A stretch of 64,000 nucleotides of DNA from Clostridium_S neuense (GTDB taxonomy: Bacteria > Bacillota > Clostridia > Clostridiales > Clostridiaceae), in NCBI RefSeq assembly GCF_045310695.1, contig NZ_JBJIAA010000015.1, forward strand, positions 97,475-161,474. The letters run 5' to 3'. A program made the position numbers and the translations under genes. A model generated the notes under the pieces. It saw only the letters and a list, made by a program, of their open reading frames with translations. It did not search any database and was not told where the DNA came from. Below are positions 51,508 through 63,800 of this stretch, one piece after another (positions within the stretch are counted from its first letter, which is position 1; every line of letters begins with the position of its first letter).

Positions 51508-52863
51508 TTACTTGTTAGAATCATTATAACTCTTAATGGCTGAATTTATAGAGCTAGCTGCATTTTTTATTGCCTGCTCTGGAGTTTCACTGTGTTGAAG
51601 CATTTTTTCTATTTCACCTTCTATTGTTTGCCTTGCCTCAGGAAATACAGACATTAATGCTCCCTTAGCAGTTGTTGGCGAAGCATGAAGTTGATCTATA
51701 GCTGTTTGAAATTGAGGATTTTTCTTTAAATTGTCTTTAAAACTTTGAACATCATAGGCTTTCTTTGTTACAGGAAAATAACCCGTTTGTGTATTCCAAT
51801 AAGCTTGTTCATTTGGTGATACCATAAACTTTATAAATTCCCATGCAGCCTTTTGTTTGTCTTTATCTTTATTATCTAAAGCCCATAAAGAGGCTCCTCC
51901 TATAGAAACACCACCATCTTTTATGCCATCAAAACTTGGCAATGCAGCAGTCCCAAGCTCAAATCTACCACCAATTGATTTTAAATCAGAGCCTAAATCA
52001 GCAGTTGATTCAATGTACATGGCTGTCTTTCCTGCAATAAATGCATTTTCCGTATCATCTTCATTCCTTCCAAAGTTTCCCGCATAGCCGCTATCGACTA
52101 ACTTCTTCCATTCATCTAAAACCTTTAGTCCAGCACCATTTTTATCAAATGCAACTGCTGTAGTTTGAGCTTTTCTACCGTTGCCATTATTAGCATAATC
52201 TTTACCTTGTTTTATTATAAACTGTTCAAAAAGCCAGCCATATATAGCCATGGAAAAACCATATCTTGTTATCTTACCAGAAGCATCCTTCTTAATAAGC
52301 TTCTTAGCATCTTCCTCTAATTCCGAAAAAGTTTTTGGAGGATTGTTAGGATCAATTCCCGCTTCCTTGAAAGCATCTTTATTGTAATATAATATTGGAG
52401 TAGATGAATTAAATGGCATAGAATAAAGCTTTTTATTAACTGTATAATATCCAAGCAAGTTTGGTTCCAAAGTTGATGTATCAAATTTTTCTTCGTCAAT
52501 AAAACTTTGCATTGGCACAGCCCACTTACTATCAATCATAAATTTTGTACCTATATCATATACTTGCATAACATCTGGTGCTGAATTTCCCTTTTCAGCA
52601 CTTTTTAACTTATTTATTGAGTCGTCATATTTTCCTTGGAATTCGGCATTAACTTTAATATTTTTATGAGAAGCATTAAAGTCATTTACCATTTTCGTTA
52701 TTGCTTCACCATTCTTTCCAGCCATAGAATGCCAAAACGTAATCTCTATGTTTTTGTTTGTCGCTGCCTTATCCGCATTACCATTACTTGCTGAACATCC
52801 TGATAATATTGAAGATACTGCTAGTAAACCTGTAATCATCATAGTTATTAATCTTTTTTTCAT
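51508..52863 (-). CDS. ugpB: extracellular binding lipoprotein of a glycerol-3-phosphate-type ABC importer
   Basis: 451 aa family 1 solute-binding protein. Signal peptide with lipobox ILSGC near residue 23, then ITFWHSMAGKNGEAITKMVNDFN, which matches UgpB (EFWHSMxG). The segment AAWEFIKFMVSPNEQAYWNTQTGYFPVTKKAY is also UgpB-like. Placement beside a GDPD gene and under a PhoP-type box supports glycerol-3-phosphate or glycerophosphodiester as ligand rather than a sugar. It is anchored to the outer membrane leaflet and delivers substrate to the two permeases. Confidence 0.88.
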   Translation of the reverse strand: MKKRLITMMITGLLAVSSILSGCSASNGNADKAATNKNIEITFWHSMAGKNGEAITKMVNDFNASHKNIKVNAEFQGKYDDSINKLKSAEKGNSAPDVMQVYDIGTKFMIDSKWAVPMQSFIDEEKFDTSTLEPNLLGYYTVNKKLYSMPFNSSTPILYYNKDAFKEAGIDPNNPPKTFSELEEDAKKLIKKDASGKITRYGFSMAIYGWLFEQFIIKQGKDYANNGNGRKAQTTAVAFDKNGAGLKVLDEWKKLVDSGYAGNFGRNEDDTENAFIAGKTAMYIESTADLGSDLKSIGGRFELGTAALPSFDGIKDGGVSIGGASLWALDNKDKDKQKAAWEFIKFMVSPNEQAYWNTQTGYFPVTKKAYDVQSFKDNLKKNPQFQTAIDQLHASPTTAKGALMSVFPEARQTIEGEIEKMLQHSETPEQAIKNAASSINSAIKSYNDSNK

Positions 52864-52887
52864 GTTTTTCCTCCCTAATATAAAATT

Positions 52888-53715
52888 TTAGCCTTTCACT
52901 GCGCCGCTAGTCATTCCCTCTATTAGCTGCTTTTGTCCAATTATAAATATTAATATGGATGGCACCAAAACCATTACTATACCAGCCATTATTAATCCGT
53001 AAGATTGATTTTCTGAAAATTGAAGCATGCTTATACCTATCTGAACAGTTCTTGAAGTAGGCTTACTTGTTACAAGCAAAGGCCACATATATTGATTCCA
53101 CGTCGTTAAAAAAATGTACACACCCAATGCTCCTATTGCTGGTTTTGAAATAGGAAACAATATCTTTGTCAAAAATTTAAGATTTCCACATCCATCTATT
53201 TTAGAAGCTTCATACAATTCTTTAGGAAGTGTTAAGTAATATTGCCTCATCATAAATATTCCCATTGCTGAACTTAAATACGGTATTATTAAAGCTTTAT
53301 AGCTATCAAGCCATTTCAGTGATCCAACAGTCAAATAATTTGATATCATTATAGTTTCATCTGGAATCATCATTGTAGCTAATACCGCTATAAATAATAC
53401 CTTTTTCCATTTAAATTCTAAAAAAGAAAAAGCAAATGCAGCAGACGATGCTATTACAATTTGTCCTACAGTTACAACTGACGAAACAACAAAGCTATTT
53501 AGTATAAATCTCATTATAGGAGCTATTTTTAAAGCACCTATATAGTTACCTATATAAAAACTCTTTGGTACTAACTTTGGCGGAAAAGTAAATATTTGAT
53601 TTTGAGGTAAAAAGCTAACCAAAAGTGCGTAAATAAGTGGTGATATTATTATTAGTCCAAATAATGTATTTATAATATAAAGAATTACAGTCTTTGTTCT
53701 TTTATTCATATTCAA
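52888..53715 (-). CDS. ugpE: ABC importer permease, UgpE-like
   Basis: 275 aa MalG-type permease with six membrane helices. The ATPase-contact EAA loop is ELYEASKIDGCGNLKFLTKILFPISKPA. TTG start at 53715 or ATG two codons later; both are near the GAGGTG site that follows the upstream gene. It pairs with the UgpA-like permease. No ATPase gene is in the operon, so a shared multitask ATPase (MsmX/UgpC type) encoded elsewhere must energise the transporter. Confidence 0.88.
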   Translation of the reverse strand: MNMNKRTKTVILYIINTLFGLIIISPLIYALLVSFLPQNQIFTFPPKLVPKSFYIGNYIGALKIAPIMRFILNSFVVSSVVTVGQIVIASSAAFAFSFLEFKWKKVLFIAVLATMMIPDETIMISNYLTVGSLKWLDSYKALIIPYLSSAMGIFMMRQYYLTLPKELYEASKIDGCGNLKFLTKILFPISKPAIGALGVYIFLTTWNQYMWPLLVTSKPTSRTVQIGISMLQFSENQSYGLIMAGIVMVLVPSILIFIIGQKQLIEGMTSGAVKG

Positions 53716-53724
53716 AATTCACCT

Positions 53725-54639
53725 CTACCTATAAAAGACTTTTTTCTTTTCATATTTAAATTGAACTAGGGTTATAAAAAACATTATCAAAAACAAAATT
53801 ATAGACTCTGCACTAGCCAGGCTAAACCTATTATTAAAGAACGCATTTCTATATATTGAATACACTATAACATTTGTAGCTTCACTAGGTCCTCCTGAGG
53901 TCATTATATTTATTTGTCCAAAAGTTTGAAAAGCATTTATTACATCAATAACCAATACGAAGAAAAGTGTAGGGGATAAGCATGGTAATATAACATTCTT
54001 TAAAAGCTGCAAATAGTTAGCTCCATCTATAACAGCACTTTCGCATAGTTCCTTAGGAACATTTTTAAGTCCTGCAGCTATAAATATGAAATTTACGCAC
54101 ATGTTCATCCAAACGGTAACTATAACTACAGCTATTAATCCAAAGAATGGGCTAGCAAGCCAATTTACTTTTAACTTAAATATATAATTTATAAGTCCTA
54201 TAGTTGGATTAAAAAGCAAAAGCCAAATTATAGCACCTGAAGCTGAAGAAACAGCCATAGGCATTGCATACATTGTACTAAAAACATTTTTAAACTTTAA
54301 CTTATTATTAATAAGAAGCGCAAAAATTAATCCAAGAATAATAGATGGCACGGTAGTTAATATTACAAATTTAAAAGTAACAACTATACTATTTATAAAT
54401 GATGCCGATTTAAAAAGTTCAATATAATTTGAAAGTGCTACAAAAGATTTTATTCTCCCCTGCGCATCTGTATTAAATAAGCTTATATATATGGTTTTAA
54501 TAAAAGGGAAATAAGTAAAAATTCCAAATATAAGTAAGCATGGTATAAGATAAATATACGGTTCAATTTTATTCACTATATTGCCTCTAGCATATGACCC
54601 TTTCACTTTAACCTCTGTTTTGTTTACCACTTCTACCAT
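53725..54639 (-). CDS. ugpA: ABC importer permease, UgpA-like
   Basis: 304 aa MalF-type permease with six membrane helices. The EAA loop ELCESAVIDGANYLQLLKNVILPCLSP is present, and the N-terminal IEPYIYLIPCLLIFGIFTYFPF is typical of UgpA. AGGAG precedes the ATG. First gene of the four-gene operon. The PhoP-type repeats at 54714-54730 lie 75-91 bases upstream, so induction by phosphate limitation is likely. Confidence 0.88.
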   Translation of the reverse strand: MVEVVNKTEVKVKGSYARGNIVNKIEPYIYLIPCLLIFGIFTYFPFIKTIYISLFNTDAQGRIKSFVALSNYIELFKSASFINSIVVTFKFVILTTVPSIILGLIFALLINNKLKFKNVFSTMYAMPMAVSSASGAIIWLLLFNPTIGLINYIFKLKVNWLASPFFGLIAVVIVTVWMNMCVNFIFIAAGLKNVPKELCESAVIDGANYLQLLKNVILPCLSPTLFFVLVIDVINAFQTFGQINIMTSGGPSEATNVIVYSIYRNAFFNNRFSLASAESIILFLIMFFITLVQFKYEKKKVFYR

Positions 54640-54713
54640 ATAACTTCTCCTTTAACTAAAAATTTCACACAAATCAATTGTATGTTTTTATCTTTAGAGT
54701 AAAATTACAATCA

Positions 54714-54730
54714 TGTTAAAAACATGTTAA
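54714..54730 (-). promoter_or_regulatory. PhoP box (tandem TTAACA repeats) of the ugp operon
   Basis: On the minus strand TTAACA-N5-TTAACA occurs exactly, with an 11-bp period, the arrangement bound by PhoP in Bacillus and relatives. It lies upstream of ugpA. Further, weaker repeats (GTAATT) continue at the same period. It supports placing this uptake operon in the phosphate-starvation regulon. Confidence 0.75.
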
Positions 54731-54738
54731 AAAGGTCA

Positions 54739-54784
54739 TAAAAAAGAACGTACAATGTTTGTTTACACAAATCTATGTACGTTC
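54739..54784 (-). terminator. terminator of the NRPS gene
   Basis: GAACGTACA (54746-54754) and TGTACGTTC (54776-54784) form a 9-bp stem, extended imperfectly through AGATTTGTGTAAACAAAC. On the minus strand TTTTTT follows. It is 44 bases beyond the NRPS stop and overlaps the ugp promoter region on the same strand. The core resembles the suf terminator at 40238-40285. Confidence 0.85.
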
Positions 54785-54827
54785 CTATTCTAATTTCACA
54801 CAAACTTATTCATTTGTTTTATATACT

Positions 54828-57800
54828 TTATTCAGCTAATATATTTTTTAATATATCTGCATTTTTATCGCAATGTTCTCCTGATAACATATCTAAATGA
54901 AGACCATACCCATCATATATAACGAACTTACCCATTGTATGGTTCTCCCAATTTAATAAATATTCATAGTGCTCTCTTACTTCTCTAGTACTAGAGCTTG
55001 ATATAACATGGATATTAGCTTTTACTTTTTCTTTGGTTATATTTTTATTATTGTATTGTATATATTTTTTATGATTTACCATAGCCCTTTCCGCTATATT
55101 TTCCTCAAATTCATGGAAATTGTCTATATTAAAAAAGTTTTTCATAATACTAATAACCTCGTGCTTTGAAGGGTACGTTAAATTGTCTTTTACTGATTTT
55201 TTTACCGCCGAATCTAACATTATAATATCAGAAACTTCATACCCCTTCTTTTCTAGTACTTTAGCGACTTCAAAAGCTAAATTACCTCCACCAGAATATC
55301 CTAATAATATAAACGGTCCTTCATTTTGAGTATCTAGTATGCTTTTTACATACTCATCGATAATATTAGCAGTATCAATAAAACTAAATGCATAAATTGA
55401 ATAATTATCTATTCTATTTACTAAATTTAAATAGGAATATCCATATCCTATAGCCGGTGGAAATGCAAATATATTTTTATCTCCACTATAACTTAGCCTT
55501 GTAACAAATTTTCCGCCTTCACCTAAACCAGAATATAATAAATTACAAATATCTTTTATAGTTGGGTTTGTAAACAACTGATCCATTGTAACATTTAGGA
55601 CTAATTGTTTTTTCATTTTTACCAACAAATCAACTAATTTAATAGAATTTCCACCTAGTTCAAAGAAGTTATCATTTATTCCTACATTCATTACTCCCAG
55701 TACATCTTCCCATATCTTAACTAACTTCTCTTCCATTTCATTTCTTGCTGCCTCATACTCTGCCCCTGTATTAATTTTTCCTTGTGGCTCTGGTAATGCA
55801 TTTCTGTCTACCTTTCCGTTTATCGTTAGTGGCATTTTATCTATTTTTATAAAGTATGACGGGAGCATATAGTCTGGTAAAGATTTTTTAAGTTCTTCCC
55901 TTAATTCACCTACTCTGTATTCTTTGTCACCAACATAATACGCACATAGGTGCTCACTTTCTTCTTTTCCTTTTGCATCTACTACAGTTTCTTTTATCCC
56001 CTCTATTTTTAGTAATGTATTTTCTATTTCTCCTGTTTCTATTCTAAAACCTCTTATCTTAACTTGATAATCTATTCTTCCTAGACATTCTATGGTTCCA
56101 TCTGGCAGCCATCTTGCTAGATCTCCTGTTTTATACATCTTTTGCCCTGGTTCATATGGATTTGCTACAAATTTCTCTTCGGTTAATTCTTTATTGTTTA
56201 AATATCCCCTTGAGAGTCCATATCCACTTATGCATAGTTCTCCTGATGCACCTATTGGCATCAATTTATTGTTATTATCAACTATATATATTCTTACATT
56301 ATCTATTGGTTTTCCTATTGGCATATTTAAATAATTTTTGAAATCATTTATAGTTATATTATTACATGCAGCATCAACACAGCACTCCGTCGGTCCATAT
56401 ACGTTACTTATAATAAGCTCCTTATTATTAATTTTCTTATATATCTTTTCTATTACTTTTCGTGTAAGTTTATCTCCACCAATTATCAAATTTTTAAGCT
56501 TTAAGTTTCTATTTGTTAGAAGCTCTGAATTAGCCATCATTGCTAAATGCATTGGTGTTCCATCTGTTATCTCTATTTTATTATTTAAGTAGAACTCAAC
56601 TAACTTGTCGCCTTCTTTTCTAGCAGCTTCTGGAACTACATATAATGTATTTCCTAATAATAAAGCACAAAAGATTTGTTTAACTGATGCATCAAAAACA
56701 TATGGAGCTACTAAAGCTATTTTTAAATTATCATTATATTTACTGTATATACTTTCATTTAATCCATGTACTAAATTAGTTACATTTGAATGTTCTATCA
56801 TAACACCCTTAGGCTTTCCAGTTGTTCCTGATGTATATATTACATAGGCTAAATTTTTTGCACTGGCAGTCTTAGCTAGGTTAAAATTATCTTCTTTATA
56901 TAACTCTTCATCTTCCAAGTCACATACGTCTATTTTTTCATTCTTTATTTTTTCTTTAAACTTACTTTGAGTTAATACTATTTCAGCTTTACTATTCTCT
57001 ATCATATATTCTATTCTATTCTCTGGATATTCTGGGTCTATTGGCATATATGCTCCCCCTGCTTTTAATATACCCATTATTCCTACTATCATTTCTAAGG
57101 AGCGCTGCACCATTATTCCCACTATATCATCCGCTCCTACGCCTTTTTTCATTAATGTTCTTCCTAATGAATTAGCTCTTTCATTAAGCTCTTTATAAGT
57201 TAACCTTTTATCTTCATATACAATAGCAATATTATCTGGAGCCTTCTTCACGTTTTCCTCAAATAATTCATTTATTGTTTTCTCTCTTGGATAATCTACT
57301 TTTGTGTCATTAAACTCCATAAGTAACTTATGCTTTTCTTCTTTCCTTACTACTTCTATATCTTTAATTAGTACTTCTGCATTATCTATAACTTGATTTA
57401 TTAAGCTTTCAAAATCATTTTTAATTTTTAGCACATTATCCTTTGAATACATTAATTCATTAAATTTAAACTTTATTAAAATAGTATCCTGATATATGAC
57501 AGTTAAGTTAAAGTTGTAGTTTGTTTGCTCTTGTGATTTACCTTCAATTATTTTTAGATTGTTCTTAGTCAATACTTCATTATTAATGCCATCGCTGTCA
57601 ACTGGATAGTTTTCAAATATCATTATGTTGTTTACTAGCTTTTCTTTAACTTCACTTAACCCTTGTATCTCTGCTAAAGGGTAAAAATCATACTCGCTAC
57701 TTTCTAAAAAAGACTTATTAACAGTAGTCAGTAATTCCTTAAACGTCATATTTCCTTCTGCTTTAACTCTTAAAGGTACAGTATTTATAAATAATCCCAA

Positions 57801-60800
57801 CATATTTTCTATACCCTTAACCTCTGGATTTCTTCCTGACACAACATATCCAAATACAGAATCGCTGCTGTTATTATACTTATTAAGCAGTACTGACCAT
57901 ACGCTTTGTATTATTGTATTAATTGTAACCTTACTATTTCTAGCTATTGCTTCAAGCTTTCTCGTTATATCTTTTCCTATATTAAGGTTAATTTCTTCTT
58001 TTTTATATCCCTTACTGCTCTCTTTATTTTCAAACGGTACTGCTGTTACCTCATTATAATCTAGAAGGTACTTTCTCCAATATTCTTTTGCTGCATCTCT
58101 ATCCTTATTATTAAGCCACTCTATATACTCGGAATACGGTACTACTTCTTTTAAATTTGCTTTGTATCCATACTTGAGTTCATTATATATCTTAAATAAT
58201 TCAAGCATTATTATATTGAGACACCAGCCATCCATTATAATATGATGATTATTAAGTATTATATTATATACATCCTCTTCTGTTTTAATTATTGTCAATT
58301 TTATAAGGACATCTTTGTTTAAATCAAAGCCTTGCTTTTTATCATTCTTTACTGCTTTATCTATATAGTCTTCTTTATCAAATTTTTCATCACTTATATC
58401 TACATATCTGACATCTGCTTTTCTTTTATAAAATACAATTTGCATATCCCTATTAAAGCTTTCATAATCAAAAGCAGTTCTTAAGATATCATGCCTTTCT
58501 ACTAACCTATTAAAACTTTGTTTTAATAATTCTATATCTAATTGTCCTTTTATCTTTATTACTAATTCTTCATTATAAGCTTCTGATTTATTATCAGCTA
58601 GAGCATGGTACAACATTCCTTCTTGCATTGGCGTTAATGGGTATATATTTTTGATATTATCTATATCTTTTAAATACGGTTTTAATTGCTGTAAGGTTAT
58701 ATCTTCCTTTGTTACATCTGCTGCTGTTTTTTCCGATTTATGCTTATTCATACAATGCTCAATAATTGTTATAAGGTTATTTCTATATTCCTGAATTAAT
58801 TTCTTTATTGTTTCATCTTTATATTCCTTATCATTGTACCTTATATCTATATTTAACTTTTTATCTATGAGTATTCCTGAAAAATCTAATGAGTATAATC
58901 CCTTATTATTTAAACCTATTGAATTTCCACTGCTTAAAGGCGACATATTAAAAATATCATTATTTATATCTTCATCAAACTGTCCAAGATAATTAAAGCT
59001 TATTTCTGGTTTTAACCTAAATTCCATCTTATCCTTAGAAAGATATTTGATTATGCCATAGCCAATTCCCTTACTAGGTACTCTTCTTAAAGAATCCTTT
59101 ATATTCTTTATTGTGGTTCCTAAATCATCGTTATTACTATTCAATACTACTGGATACTGCGAAGTAAACCAACCCACTGTTCTTGTTATATCCACATTTT
59201 TTATAATTTCTTCTCTACCATGTCCCTCCAAATTAACTAGAGTATTTTCACTTCCTGTCCATTTACTTATTGTTAATCCTAGAGCTGTTAAAAGTATGTC
59301 ATTAATTTCTGTATTATAAGCGTTGTTTACATTCTTTAATAAACTTTCTGTTTGCTGCTGTGTAAGATTAAATCCTATGCTTCTTAAATCTGCCATTTTG
59401 GTTACAGCTGCTTCTTTATCTTTAGGAAGTTTCCTTATGTCACATTTATCTATGCCATTCCAATATTCTAATTGTTTTCTTATACTGTAGCTCTCAGCAT
59501 ATTTCTTCTGCTCTACTGCCCACTCTTTAAAGGATGTTGTTTTATCTTGAAGTATTATATCTTCTCCGTTTTTAGCCATTTCATATGCCTTTGATAAATC
59601 TTCAAATAATATTCTCCATGAAACTCCGTCTATAACTAAATGATGTATCGCTATTAGTAAATGATCTCCTTTATGGGTTTTAAATAAACCTAATTTAACA
59701 AGAGGCCCTTCCTCTAAATTAATACTATCTTGAATTTTGTTACACTTTTCTGTTATTTCTTCTTCATTTAAACCTTCATATACATTTAAATCGTATAACT
59801 TTTCACTTGTTCCTCTATTAATTTGATGTACTTCACCATTTTCGTTCTTATACACCATTCTCAATGCATCGTGGTGAATTATTATGGCTTTAAACACCTT
59901 TTCTAATATTTCTTTTTCAAATCCATCTTTACTAAATAGCATTACTGCTTGATTCCAATGCTGCTTTTCCTCAAAATTCTTTTCAAAGAATCGTTTTTGT
60001 ATCGGTGTTAATTCTACTTCTCCAACCACTTCATCTTGGCTTATTGTTACAGCATTTTTCTTTACGCACTTACTTAAAGCTTTTATATTTGAATTGTTGA
60101 ATATATCCTTAACCTCAAAATAATATCCCTTTGCTTTAGCTCTTGATATTACTTGTATTGATTTTATAGAGTCTCCACCTAAACTAAAGAAATCATCATT
60201 TATTCCTATTTCATCGATATCTAATACATCCTGCCATATTTCTACTAATTGTTTTTCCACTTCATTTCTTGGTGCTTCATATTCTGCTCCTGTATTAATT
60301 TTCCCATGTGGCTCTGGCAATGCCCCTCTGTCTACTTTTCCGTTTGGTGTTAACGGCATACTTTCTAGTTTTATAAAATATGATGGGAGCATATAGTCTG
60401 GTATGGATTTCTTAAGTTCTTCTCTTAATTCTCCTACACTATATTCTTTTTCACCTATGTAATATGCACATAGATAATTGTTCCCTGCTTTTTCTTTTGC
60501 TAAAACTACTACCTCTTTTATTCCTTCTATTTTTAATAAATTACTCTCTATTTCCCCAAGTTCTATTCTGAAACCACGTATCTTAACTTGATGGTCTATT
60601 CTTCCTAAATACTCTATGTTCCCATCTGGAAGCCATCTTGCTAGATCTCCTGTTCTATAGATCTTTTGCCCTGGTTCATACGGATTTTCTGCAAACTTTT
60701 CTTCAGTCAATTCTTTATTGTTTAAATATCCTCTTGCAAGTCCATCTCCACCTATACATAGTTCCCCTACTACTCCCATTGGGACTAACTTAGTATTTTT

Positions 60801-63800
60801 ATCAACTATATACATTTTGGCGTTATCAATAGGTTTTCCTATTGGTATATTATCAAATACATCTTTCAATGAATATTTTGTTGAATATATAGTAGCTTCT
60901 GTTGGACCATATAGATTTTCTATCCTTGTGCTCTTAATTAAATTTTTAAAAACTTTATTATTTTCAATTCTTAATGCTTCTCCAGCTGTTAAAATATATT
61001 TTAGGCTTTCTATATTTCTTATATTATTATCCAGTTCATTTAAAAACAAATTAAACATACTTGAAGTAAAATTAATATGACTTATAGAGTTATCTATTAT
61101 GGATTTTAATATATATTTAGCATCTTTTTCATATCCATTATTAAGTACTATTAATTTTCCTCCACCTATAAACCAGCCAAATATCTCACTTACAGAAACA
61201 TCGAATACATAATTTGTTTTTTGTAAGTATGCTCCTTCTTTATCCATAGGATAATTCTTCTGTAAGAACATTAATGTGTTTATTACACTTCTGTGATTTA
61301 TCATAACACCCTTAGGCTTTCCAGTTGTTCCTGATGTGTATATTACATATGCTAAATTTTTTGCACTAGCAGTTTTACCTAAGTTAGCATTACTTTCTTT
61401 GTATAATTCTTCGTCATTTAACCTGCATACTTCTACGTTATTTTTATTTATTCTGTCTTTAAACTTGTTTTGTACTAATACTAGCTTTGTTTCACTGTTT
61501 TCTAGCATATATTCTATTCTGTCATCTGGATATTCTGGGTCTATTGGCATATATGCTCCTCCTGCCTTTAAAATACCCATTATTCCCACTATCATTTCAA
61601 AGGAACGCTCCACCATTATTCCTACTATACTTTCTGCTCCTACGCCTTTTTTCTTTAATACTCTTGCCAAAGAATTAGCTCTTTCATTTAGCTCTTTATA
61701 AGTTAATTTTTTATCTTCGCATACAACAGCAATATTATCTGGAGTCTTCTCTACTCCTTCTTCAAATAATTCATTTATTGTTTTCTCTCTTGGATAGGCT
61801 GCCTTTGTGTCATTAAATTCTATAAGTAATTTATGCTTTTCTTCTTCATCCATTAATTCTATATCTTTAATCTTAATTTCTTCATTGCTTGTCGTTTCTT
61901 TTACTATATTTAAAAAATGATTTATCATTCTTTTTATAGTTTCATATTTATACAAGCTAGTTGCATAACTCAAATTAAAACAAATTTCCTCTTTGACTTC
62001 TCTTGCATCAATTGTAATATCAAATTTTTCTATGCTTCCAGTTAATTTATATGGCTTGAAAATACTATTCTCTATTTCTATTTTGTATTCTTCCATATTC
62101 TCCAAAATAAACATTACATCAAATAAAGGATTTCTTCCTAAATCTCTATCTATATCTATTTTGTCTACAATTTCTTCAAATTGATAATCTTGATTTTCGT
62201 ATGCTTTTAAAGCCTTATTTCTTACTATTTTTAAATAATCACTAAAACTCAACTCATCATTTAACTTACTTCTTATTGCCAAAGTATTTACGAACATACC
62301 TATTAAGTTTTCTAGGTCTGCATGATTTCTACCAGCTATTGGACTTCCAACTACTATATCTTCCTGTCCGCTATATTTGGATAATAATATATTTATATTT
62401 GCTAATAGTACCATGTACATGGTACTTCCAGTTTCTTTAGCTATCTTTCTTAACTTTTCAGTTGTTTCCTTATCTAAAACAAAATTTATACTTCTACCCT
62501 TGAAGTCTTTGACCCTCGGTCTTTTATAATCTGTAGGTAAGCTTAGTACTGGTACTTCGTCACTAAATTCTTTTAGCCAATATTGTTCCTGTTTTTTAAA
62601 TTCTTCACTTTCTCTCTTCTTTAACTGCCATGCAGAATAATCCTTATATTGTACTTTTAATTCTCCTAATTCTTTTCCGCTATATAACTTGCTAAATTCT
62701 TTTGTTAATATGGACATTGAAACTCCGTCTGATGCTATATGATGCATGTCAAAGAACATAATATGTCTTTCTTTTTCTAATTTTATAATCCCTACCCTTA
62801 ATAATGGTGCTTTTTTTAAGTCAAATGGTCTTATAAATTCTTCGAATTTTTCTTTCACTTCTTCTTCATTTTTTATTTCTATTTTCTCTATTTCAAATTG
62901 TATATCATTAGTTTTATTAATTCTTTGCACTATCTTATCAGCTTTAGTATAAAAGCTTGTCCTTAATGTTTCATGTCTTTCTATTAGTTTTATAAAAACA
63001 TTCTTTATTTTTTCTATTTCAATTTCACCTAATATCTCTAAAGCTCTTGGCATATTGTATGCTGTGCTGTTCTGATCAAGCTCTTGGAGCATGTGCATCC
63101 TTTTTTGTGCTGACGATGCTTCATAGTATTCCTTTTCTTCTACTTTTTCTATTGCTTCATATTGCTTGCTGCTAATAGTTTCTATATATTCGCTGAGTCC
63201 CTTTATGTTTCCGTTACTGAAGATTTCCTTTAGCGGCACTTCTACATTTAATACCTTGAAAATCCTCCCCGCTAAAGTTGTTGCACTTAAAGAATGTCCC
63301 CCCAATTCAAAGAAGTCATCATTTATTCCTATATTAGTTACGCCTAATACGTTCTGCCATATCTCTACTAACTTCTCTTCTAACTCATTTCTTGGTGCTT
63401 CGTACTCTGCTCCTGTGTTGATTTTTCCCTGTGGCTCTGGTAATACTTTTCTATCCACTTTACCATTTGGTGTTAATGGCATGCTTTCTAGTTTTATAAA
63501 GTATGCTGGGACCATGTAATCTGGTAGAGATTTTTTTAGTTCTTCTCTTAATTCACCTACGGTGTATTCTTTTTCTCCTACATAGTACGCACATAGGTAC
63601 TTACTTCCTACTTCCCCTTTTGCTAAAACTACTGTTTCCTTTATTCCTTCTATTTTTAATAATCTATTTTCGATTTCTCCAAGCTCTATCCTAAAGCCTC
63701 TTATTTTAACCTGATGATCTATTCTTCCTATATATTCCATATTGCCATCAGGCAATACTCTAACTAAATCTCCTGATCTATATATTTTCTCTTTTAGGTT

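Noticed and set aside
55120..63694. Many plus-strand ORFs of 60-121 codons opposite the NRPS gene
   Set aside because: They are antisense shadows of repeated adenylation and condensation domains, several being near copies of each other for that reason.
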